From contig NZ_CP108393.1 of assembly GCF_035961655.1 (NCBI RefSeq), positions 1,054,001 through 1,118,000 on the forward strand: a stretch of DNA of 64,000 nt, read 5' to 3'. The stretch comes from Streptomyces sp. NBC_01317. Lineage in GTDB: Bacteria > Actinomycetota > Actinomycetes > Streptomycetales > Streptomycetaceae. Positions 57,673 to 64,000 of this stretch are shown here, piece after piece (position 1 is the first letter of the stretch; the number at the start of each line of letters is the position of its first letter). Under the pieces are notes generated by a model. It ran no database searches. It was given only the letters and a program-made list of their open reading frames with translations, and was not told the origin of the DNA. The translations under genes were made by a program, and so were the position numbers.

Positions 57673-58728
57673 TCATGGGTGGTGTCCTTCAGTAGGGGTG
57701 CGGTCAGGACGGGCCTGGGAGGGAGACGTCCTCGCGGTCGCTCCTGCCAGGTCGGCGGCGAAATGGCAGGCCGCCCGGTTGCTGTGCCGGCTGGTGGGTT
57801 CGACGGTGCGGCAGATGTCGCGGTCGGGACGGGTGAGCGGCCCGATCGGGCACCGTGGGTGGTAGCGGCAGCCTGCGGGCGGGTGGTGCGGGTCGGCCGG
57901 TTCGGCCTGGGCGGCCTCGACCACTGCGGGGTCCTGGTGGTCACCGGGCAGTGGGCCGAGCACCGACAGGCCGGTGTGGCCGGGGTCGGGCAGCGCGGCC
58001 AACAGGTCGCGGGTGTAGGGGTGCTGGGGCTCGTTCAGGACGTCGGCGGTCGGGCCGTGCTCGACTATCCGGCCCAGGTACATGACGGCGATGCTCGTCG
58101 CGACATAGCGCACCACAGCCAGGTTGTGCGAGATGAACAGCATCGAGGTCCCCGTCTCGCGCTGCAGGTCGCGTACGAGGTTGAGCACGGCGCCCTGCAC
58201 CGAGACGTCGAGCGCGGAGGTGATCTCGTCGGCGATCACGACCTCGGGGGCAGCGCCCAGCGCGCGAGCCAGGGCCACTCGCTGACGCTGCCCCCCGGAC
58301 AGTTGTGCGGGATAGTCGTGGGCGCGAGCGGCTTCCAACCCGACCATGTCAAGTAGTCGGGCTGTCTCGCGGCACCGGTCCACCGGCTGGCCGCCGGGTC
58401 GGCGCCGGGGGACGGTCTCGGCGATGGTCGCCCCGACGGTCATGCGCGGGTCGAGCGACGAGTAGGGATCCTGGAAGATCATCTGCACGGGCCGACGGCC
58501 GCCGCCGCGGTGGTGCACCGGTCGGCCGTCGAGCAGTATCCGGCCGCTGTGCAACGGGGTCAGGCCGACCGCGCCTCTGGCCAGGGTGGACTTGCCCGAG
58601 CCGGACTCCCCGACCAGGCCGACGACCTGGCTGTCCGGGATGGTCAGGCTCACCCGGTCCACCGCGGTCACCCCACGCCGGGCCTGGCCGTAGCGGATGG
58701 TGACGTCCTCGAAGCGGAGTTCGCTCAT
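57673..58728 (-). CDS. Oligopeptide ABC transporter ATP-binding protein (OppF-type)
   Basis: A 351-aa ATPase: Walker A GESGSGKST, signature QLSGGQRQRVA, Walker B VVIADEITSALDV, and switch His in ISHNLAVV. The C-terminal oligopeptide-transporter domain includes the cysteine motif CRYHPRCPIG. It overlaps the fusion gene by ATGA. Confidence 0.92.
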   Translation of the reverse strand: MSELRFEDVTIRYGQARRGVTAVDRVSLTIPDSQVVGLVGESGSGKSTLARGAVGLTPLHSGRILLDGRPVHHRGGGRRPVQMIFQDPYSSLDPRMTVGATIAETVPRRRPGGQPVDRCRETARLLDMVGLEAARAHDYPAQLSGGQRQRVALARALGAAPEVVIADEITSALDVSVQGAVLNLVRDLQRETGTSMLFISHNLAVVRYVATSIAVMYLGRIVEHGPTADVLNEPQHPYTRDLLAALPDPGHTGLSVLGPLPGDHQDPAVVEAAQAEPADPHHPPAGCRYHPRCPIGPLTRPDRDICRTVEPTSRHSNRAACHFAADLAGATARTSPSQARPDRTPTEGHHP

Positions 58729-60722
58729 GCCCGGTCTCCTGCCGTGTTGGCGGCGCGCCGACGGTCGGGTCGCTCGTCGCCGTTCCCGCTCGGGATCGGT
58801 TCCCCGGCGTGCCAGCAGGCCACCCGCCGGCCCGCCTCGTCGGTATCCAGGGGCGGGTCGGCCTCGGTGCAGTGTGCGTCGGCCAGCGGGCAGCGCGGCG
58901 CGAACGCGCACCCCTGCGGCACATCGGTCGGTAGTACGGGGCGGCCGGGAATCACCATGAGCGGCCGGTTCAGGTCGGTGTGCATGTCCGGAACGGCCGC
59001 GACAAGGGCACGCGTATAGGGGTGGCGGGCGGCGGTGGTCAGTTCGGCGGCGGGCAGGTCCTCCACGATCCGGCCGGCGTACATGACCATGATTCGGTCG
59101 CACAGCTGGCTGACGACAGTGATGTCGTGGCTGATGAACACGATGGCGGTGTCCTGCGCTGCGCGTACGGATTGCAGCAACTCCAGTACCTGGCGTTGCA
59201 CCGTGACGTCGAGTGCGGTCGTCGGTTCGTCGGCGACGATCAGAGCCGGCCGACCGGTCAACCCCATGCCGATCATCGCGCGCTGGCGCATGCCGCCGGA
59301 GAACTCGTGGGGGTATTGCCGCGCGCGTCGTTCGGCGGCGGGCACCCGCACCGCCCGCAACATGTCCACAGCTCGGGCACTCGCTTGGCGTCTGGTCATG
59401 CCGTGGTGGTGGCGGGCGGCCTCGGCCAACTGCGGCCCGATCCGCTGGGTCGGGTTGAAGGAACTCGTCGGGTCCTGGAACACCATGCCCAGGGAGGTGC
59501 CCAGCAGGTGGCGGTGCGCGCGGACCGTGCCGGTGAGCAGGTCTGCACCCAGGAACCGCAGCCGTTCAGCGTCGACCCGGCCGGGTTCTTCGATGAGCCG
59601 GGTGACGGCAAGTGCGGTCAGAGACTTGCCGGAGCCTGATTCCCCGACCACTCCGACAGCCTCCCCGCGGTGCACGGTGAAGCTCACCCCCCGGACCGGG
59701 CGTACCGGCCCCTGACTGCCGCCGAAGGTCACCGACAGGTCGTGGACGTCGAGCACGACGTCGGGAGTGACCGGTACCGGCTGTGTCGCCGGGTGGGGCC
59801 GCCCGGGCTTCTGTCGGACCGACGGAATGCGGCTGATCGTCGTGTTCAGCCCCATCCCCTTGGCCACTGCCTCGCCGAACAGGTTGAACGCGAGCCCGGC
59901 GACGATGACCGCGATGCCGGGGGCCAGCGCCGCGACGGGTTGTGAGTAGATGCCGGTGAGCCCGTCGTTGAGCAGCTTGCCCCAGTCGTAGTGCGGGTCC
60001 TGCACGCCGAGGCCGAGGAACGACAGGCTGGCGAAGGACAGCAGCGCGCTGCCGGCCCCGATGGTCGCGTTCACGATCAACGGTTCGGCGATGTTGGGCA
60101 GGACGTGCCGATACAACACGCGTAGCCGGCCCACACCGGCCACGCGGGCGGCGGCCACGAAGTCCTGTTCGCTGACGCCGGCCACCAGCGTCTGGACCAG
60201 CCGGGCGAACCACGGTGCCCCGGCGAAGCCGATCGCCAGGACCGCCCCTTTCATGCCGACGCCGAAGATCACGGCGAAGAACAGCGCCAGCAGCAGCGCC
60301 GGGAACGCGACGGCAAGGTTCACCACGGCTGCGAACAGGCCCGCCGTGCGGCGCCCGGCCAGGCTCGGTGCCGCGCCGAGGGCCAGGCCGACCAGGACCG
60401 CTATCGCCGTCGCCAGGACGGCCAGCTCGACGGAGAGCCGGGTGGCGACCAGCACCCGGAAGAACAGGTCGCGCCCCAGGTTGTCGGTGCCCACCCAGTG
60501 TGCGGAGGACGGGCCTTGCAGGATGTTGTTGGTGTCGATCGCGTTCGCCCGGTGCGACCACACGATCGGGGCGATGATCGCGAGAACGAGCACTGCGGCC
60601 AACAACAGGCCCGCACCGGCGGCGACGGGCGTGCGCAGCACGGTCAGCCAGCGCGAGGAGGCATCGCTGCGCGGGCGGCGGAGCCGGCCGGCGGGGGCAC
60701 TGATCGTGGGGGTCGCAGCCAT
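58725..60722 (-). CDS. Fused permease-ATPase of an oligopeptide ABC transporter (OppC-OppD fusion)
   Basis: A 665-aa two-domain protein. Residues 1-305 or so are a DppC/OppC permease (HWVGTDNLGRDLFFRVLVAT; EAA loop VAAARVAGVGRLRVLYRHVL). A linker then leads to an ATPase (Walker A GESGSGKSL, EFSGGMRQRAM, LIVADEPTTALDV, and a C-terminal CAFAPRCPLAD cysteine motif). Such fusions are known in actinobacteria and fix the stoichiometry of channel and motor. No internal stop or start is needed. Confidence 0.92.
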   Translation of the reverse strand: MAATPTISAPAGRLRRPRSDASSRWLTVLRTPVAAGAGLLLAAVLVLAIIAPIVWSHRANAIDTNNILQGPSSAHWVGTDNLGRDLFFRVLVATRLSVELAVLATAIAVLVGLALGAAPSLAGRRTAGLFAAVVNLAVAFPALLLALFFAVIFGVGMKGAVLAIGFAGAPWFARLVQTLVAGVSEQDFVAAARVAGVGRLRVLYRHVLPNIAEPLIVNATIGAGSALLSFASLSFLGLGVQDPHYDWGKLLNDGLTGIYSQPVAALAPGIAVIVAGLAFNLFGEAVAKGMGLNTTISRIPSVRQKPGRPHPATQPVPVTPDVVLDVHDLSVTFGGSQGPVRPVRGVSFTVHRGEAVGVVGESGSGKSLTALAVTRLIEEPGRVDAERLRFLGADLLTGTVRAHRHLLGTSLGMVFQDPTSSFNPTQRIGPQLAEAARHHHGMTRRQASARAVDMLRAVRVPAAERRARQYPHEFSGGMRQRAMIGMGLTGRPALIVADEPTTALDVTVQRQVLELLQSVRAAQDTAIVFISHDITVVSQLCDRIMVMYAGRIVEDLPAAELTTAARHPYTRALVAAVPDMHTDLNRPLMVIPGRPVLPTDVPQGCAFAPRCPLADAHCTEADPPLDTDEAGRRVACWHAGEPIPSGNGDERPDRRRAANTAGDRA

Positions 60723-60725
60723 CGG

Positions 60726-61724
60726 TCAGCTCTCCCGGATTGTCGAGCGCGGGTCGAGCAGCGCCAGCGCCACATCGACGGCCAGGTTCACGGCGAGGAC
60801 GCCGATGCCGTACGCAAGCACGATCGCTTGTACGACCGGGTAGTCCTTGGCCAGGATGGAGTGAACGATCTCGCTGCCCAGCCCGGGCCAGGCGAAGACG
60901 TTCTCGACCAGCACCGTGCCGGCGACGAGGGCGCCGAGCAGCAGTCCGGCCAGGGTGAGCACGGCGGTGAGCGCGTTCGGGAGGGCGTGTCGGAGGTAGA
61001 TGGTGAACGCGGGCAGACGCTTGGCCCGCGCCGTGCGTACGAAGTCGGCCTGCAGCACCCGGACCATCTCCACCCGGAGGATCCGCGACAGGATCGCCGC
61101 GGGACCGATCGCGAGCGAGAGCACCGGCAAGATGAACGAGTCGACGCCGGACTTGCCGGCGACGGGCAGCCAGCCCAGCCGGACACCGAAAACGTAGACG
61201 AGCAGGACGCCGAGCAGGAAATCCGGGATGGCTCCCAGCACGACGCTGGTCGAGGTGAACGCCAGCTCGGTGCGGCGAGAACGGACGCCGCGAGTCAGTA
61301 CGCCTATCACCACTCCGAGCGGCACAGCCACTGCGACAGCGACCAGAAAAGCCAGCACCGCAAGCTCCAGCGTGGCCGGTATCCGCGTATTGATCACCTC
61401 GGAGACGGGCATCTGCAAGGTGATCGACGTGCCGAGGTCGCCGGTGAACACACCGCGCAGGTAGTGCGTGTACTGCAGCCACAACGAATCGTTCAAACCC
61501 AGCGCCTGGCGCCGCGCACTCACGAGGGCGGCCGGGGCTGTCGGGCCGAGCGCCGCCCGCACCGGATCGCCCGGGATCAGATGAATGATCAGGAACGACG
61601 CGGTGATCAGCAGCCACAGCGAGGCGACCAGCCGGCCGGCGCGGCGCGCCGCGAACCTGACCCACGGGTTGTTTATGACGCCCGAGACCGCTCGCGGTGA
61701 TACCGCGGTGACGTTGACTGCCAC
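60726..61724 (-). CDS. Oligopeptide ABC transporter permease (OppB-type)
   Basis: A 332-aa permease starting with GTG 61724 (GGAGAGGA upstream). First helix ASLWLLITASFLIIHLIPGD, then GDLGTSITLQMPVSEV, and the EAA loop VRTARAKRLPAFTIYLRHAL. It pairs with the permease half of the downstream fusion protein. Confidence 0.92.
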   Translation of the reverse strand: MAVNVTAVSPRAVSGVINNPWVRFAARRAGRLVASLWLLITASFLIIHLIPGDPVRAALGPTAPAALVSARRQALGLNDSLWLQYTHYLRGVFTGDLGTSITLQMPVSEVINTRIPATLELAVLAFLVAVAVAVPLGVVIGVLTRGVRSRRTELAFTSTSVVLGAIPDFLLGVLLVYVFGVRLGWLPVAGKSGVDSFILPVLSLAIGPAAILSRILRVEMVRVLQADFVRTARAKRLPAFTIYLRHALPNALTAVLTLAGLLLGALVAGTVLVENVFAWPGLGSEIVHSILAKDYPVVQAIVLAYGIGVLAVNLAVDVALALLDPRSTIRES

Positions 61725-61782
61725 GTGTTCCTCTCCGACTCCTCGGTCTTCGCTGTCCGGCGGGCGGTGCGCGCTTGCGGTG

Positions 61783-63372
61783 TCAGCGGGCGAGCATGCG
61801 GATACTGGTGGGGATCAGCGACAGGCTCTGGCCGAACCTGGCCCCGCTGCCGAAGGTTTTGACGATCTGGTTGGCGAAGGGGATGACATCGGCGGCGCTG
61901 ACCACGTTCGCCTCCGCCTTGAGCCAGTTGGCGCAGCCCGCGGTACCGGAGACAGCCGACGCCTTCGTGACGGCCGAGCTGTAGGCGGCGTTGGTGATGC
62001 CGGCGAAGTTGTTGCCGTTCGGTGGAGTGGGGCCGGAGAGGAAAGGCACGAGCTGATCAGGGCTGCTGACCCCCACCGGCTCCCAGGCGATGTCCCAGTC
62101 GCCGGTGCTGAACAGGGTGGTGCCGATCGCGGTCGAGTCCTGCGGTTTCGCGGTGACCTTCACCCCGAGCCGCTTCCACACGGAGACCGCGAGTTCGGCG
62201 GCGGCCGACCCGGCGGAGCCCGCTGCGGTGTCGTAGACGAAGGTGAGTGACAGGCTTTTTCCGTCCTTCGACCGGACGCCGCCGGAACCCTTCGTCCATC
62301 CGGCTTGATCCAGCAACTGCCCGGCCTTGGCAAGGTCATGGGCCGGGAGTGCGTCCCGGACCGAGTGCCCGGGACAGGCGACCGGCGGGCTCGCCGCGAG
62401 CGTCGTCGCCGGTGCGCCGGTTCCCGCGGTGAGGACCTTCTGGAGTTGGGCCAGATCCAGCGCCTGGGTCAACGCGAGCCGGACCGACCGGTCGGCGGCT
62501 TCGTGGCCCTTGGACTGGTTGAACCACATTTCGCCGATGAGGTTCGTCCGGTCGCTGGAGAACAGATGGGCCGCGCTCAGTCGTTGGGCGTCCGCGCCGT
62601 AGATCGTCGCCGCGTTCAGCCCTCCGGACAGCAGCAGGTTCGCGGCGGTGGTCACGTTCGGGATGATCTTGAAGACGACCTTGGCCGGTAGCCCCCGGGT
62701 CGCGGTGCCGGCGCCGCCGGGACCCCAGGTGTAGCCGCTGCGTTTGGTGTAGGCGTACTGATCGCCGGGCGAGGCTTGGCTGAGCTGGTACGGCCCTGTG
62801 CCCTCGGTTCGGTGAGCGAGCGTGGCGCGGTCTTTCATGCCCGCCGCGCAGACCATCGGGAGGTTGGCCAGTCCGTTGAGCAGGAACGGCGAAGCGGTGG
62901 GCGTGGTCAAGGTGACCGTTGCCGCGCCGGCGTCGGCCGTGGCGTGCGAACCGGTGGGCAAGTAGAGCCCGAGGAACGGGCTCTTGGACTTCGGGTCGGC
63001 GACGTAGTTGATGTTCGACGCGGCGTCGGCGGCGGTGAAGGCGGAGCCGTCGGAGCAGGTGATCGCCTTGTGCAGGGTCAGCACTGCCTGGTTCCCGGTC
63101 ACTTTCCAGCTGCGCGCGAGGCCGGAGACGATCGTACCGGTGGTGGTCTCGTTGACCAGAGGGTCGTAGGCGAACGGGCTGATCTCAGTCACGTTGCCGG
63201 TGAGTGATCCCTGCGGGTCGAGGTTGCCGGGATCGGCTGCCAACGCCGCGGTGAATGTTGCGCCGTCGACCGGCTTCGCGCTTGAGGAGGAACGGTTCTT
63301 GGTGCTGCTGCTGCATCCCGTCAGGACGAGTGCGCCGATACACACGCCGGCGACCGCTGCAATCAGTTTCAT
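61783..63372 (-). CDS. Oligopeptide ABC transporter substrate-binding lipoprotein
   Basis: A 529-aa family 5 solute-binding protein. The Sec lipoprotein signal ends LVLTGCSSS (lipobox LTGC); the body has AALAADPGNLDPQGS and GTGPYQLSQASPG. ATG 63372 has GGGAG upstream and overlaps the stop of the oxidoreductase gene by ATGA. It delivers substrate to the following permease and fusion subunits. Confidence 0.92.
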   Translation of the reverse strand: MKLIAAVAGVCIGALVLTGCSSSTKNRSSSSAKPVDGATFTAALAADPGNLDPQGSLTGNVTEISPFAYDPLVNETTTGTIVSGLARSWKVTGNQAVLTLHKAITCSDGSAFTAADAASNINYVADPKSKSPFLGLYLPTGSHATADAGAATVTLTTPTASPFLLNGLANLPMVCAAGMKDRATLAHRTEGTGPYQLSQASPGDQYAYTKRSGYTWGPGGAGTATRGLPAKVVFKIIPNVTTAANLLLSGGLNAATIYGADAQRLSAAHLFSSDRTNLIGEMWFNQSKGHEAADRSVRLALTQALDLAQLQKVLTAGTGAPATTLAASPPVACPGHSVRDALPAHDLAKAGQLLDQAGWTKGSGGVRSKDGKSLSLTFVYDTAAGSAGSAAAELAVSVWKRLGVKVTAKPQDSTAIGTTLFSTGDWDIAWEPVGVSSPDQLVPFLSGPTPPNGNNFAGITNAAYSSAVTKASAVSGTAGCANWLKAEANVVSAADVIPFANQIVKTFGSGARFGQSLSLIPTSIRMLAR

Positions 63373-64000
63373 GCCGCTCTCCCGTTCGTTGATTGCGTGA
63401 GGTGGAGGCGTGTCGCCGCCAGTTGCTGGTGGTACGTGTCGATGCTGCGCAGCTTGATCGATTCGTAGCCGCGGATGCCGTCGGGCAGGTTCGCGAGCTG
63501 GACGACGAGGTCAGCGTTGCCCGGTCCAAGATGGGTCAGGGCCGCCTCGATGACGTCGCGGTACTCGGTGACGAGTCCGCGCTCGACCCGTCTGACCTCG
63601 GTGTGGCCGAAGGGGTCCAGCCACTTTCCGCGCAGCCGGCGCAAGGTGACGAGGGCGCGGAAAGCGGGGGTGAACCAGGCGCCGAGGCTGAGCTTGTGAC
63701 GCAGACCGAGCGCCCGCAGCAGCGGCGGGTGCAGCCGGTAGGCGACGGCGATGTCCGGGCCGAACTGGGCCGCGAGTGCCTCACGGACATCCGGCGCGAG
63801 ACTGAGCCGGGCGATCTCGTATTCGTCCTTGTAGGCCATCAGCTTGTGCAGATGTCGGGCGACTGCCTCGGCGACAAGGGTGGATCCCGGTGTGTGCTCG
63901 GCCTCGGCTCGTCGGACCCGCTCGACGAACTCCGCGTAGGTCCGGGCGTAGCCGGGGCTCTGGTACGCGACCAGATCCGGAACTCGGACAGTGATCAGCC
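63369..64000 (-). CDS. Indolepyruvate ferredoxin oxidoreductase-like protein, C-terminal part
   Basis: The frame is open from the right window edge to the stop at 63369 (about 210 codons). Sequence such as EAVARHLHKLMAYKDEYEIA and FGHTEVRRVERGLVTEYRD is characteristic of the C-terminal domain (DUF6537-like) of large indolepyruvate/2-oxoacid ferredoxin oxidoreductases, which oxidise aromatic 2-oxoacids to acyl-CoA. The catalytic N-terminal parts lie outside the window. It is translationally coupled to a peptide importer, suggesting joint uptake and catabolism of peptides or amino acids. Confidence 0.82.
   Translation of the reverse strand, partial: LITVRVPDLVAYQSPGYARTYAEFVERVRRAEAEHTPGSTLVAEAVARHLHKLMAYKDEYEIARLSLAPDVREALAAQFGPDIAVAYRLHPPLLRALGLRHKLSLGAWFTPAFRALVTLRRLRGKWLDPFGHTEVRRVERGLVTEYRDVIEAALTHLGPGNADLVVQLANLPDGIRGYESIKLRSIDTYHQQLAATRLHLTQSTNGRAA

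Noticed and set aside
1..64000. CRISPR arrays, rRNA, tRNA genes or riboswitches
   Set aside because: No spaced direct-repeat array, cloverleaf or recognisable riboswitch core was found by reading; a covariance-model search would be decisive.

Overview
The window is high-GC actinobacterial DNA of Streptomyces type: GC-rich third codon positions, many GTG and some TTG starts, ATGA/GTGA stop-start overlaps, Tat and lipobox signals, and GC-rich hairpin terminators. No rRNA, tRNA or CRISPR array is visible.

Left flank (1-8.8 kb): the start of a four-carbon acid sugar kinase-like gene reads out of the left edge. Divergent from it is an operon for a dipeptide/oligopeptide-type ABC importer (304-5620), an aldo/keto reductase, an HpcH/HpaI-type aldolase and a sialidase-fold protein, which looks like uptake and catabolism of a sugar-acid or glycoconjugate. 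Next come a small secreted protein, an AraC regulator with a tiny upstream leader ORF, and an IS5-type element (10.5-11.8 kb) that also encloses an unrelated passenger ORF.

Core (12.0-49.3 kb): a large biosynthetic gene cluster without any NRPS or modular PKS. It joins modules normally seen in separate pathways. (a) A CreD/CreE-like pair for nitrite production from aspartate (14.9-18.3 kb). (b) A complete 4-hydroxyphenylglycine cassette: prephenate dehydrogenase, hydroxymandelate synthase, hydroxymandelate oxidase and Hpg transaminase (18.4-31.2 kb). (c) Discrete acyl chemistry: FabF-type ketosynthase, three adenylate-forming ligases, two ACPs each beside its own phosphopantetheinyl transferase, acyl-ACP desaturase-type diiron enzymes, a hotdog thioesterase and a FabI-type enoyl reductase. 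(d) An alkylamine/azoxide block (36.3-44.2 kb): acyl-thioester reductase, class III aminotransferase, acyl-CoA-dehydrogenase-fold putative N-hydroxylase, MprF/VlmA-like aminoacyl-tRNA-dependent transferase, small membrane protein, VlmB-like diiron oxygenase and a ferredoxin. The natural reading is a fatty-amine-derived N-N bonded (azoxy or related) metabolite combined with a nitrite and/or hydroxyphenylglycine unit. I cannot name a known product.

Regulation and resistance: two closely related TetR proteins lie at 28.2 and 47.2 kb. A recurring operator of the form GCACG-N2-CGTGC occurs at seven promoters or promoter pairs from 14.6 to 48.9 kb, which delimits one regulon. An MFS exporter is in that regulon. 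So is a FabI with Ala in place of the glycine altered in drug-resistant FabI mutants, a candidate self-resistance enzyme.

Right flank (49.3-64 kb): a transposase relic marks the cluster edge. It is followed by an MMPL transporter fused to a TM2 domain, a multiply frameshifted LysE-family pseudogene, a serine beta-lactamase/DD-peptidase homologue, a truncated MATE transporter, a roughly 180-bp palindromic MITE-like element, and a leftward operon. That operon encodes the end of an indolepyruvate ferredoxin oxidoreductase-like protein, an oligopeptide ABC transporter with a permease-ATPase fusion, and an S9 peptidase.
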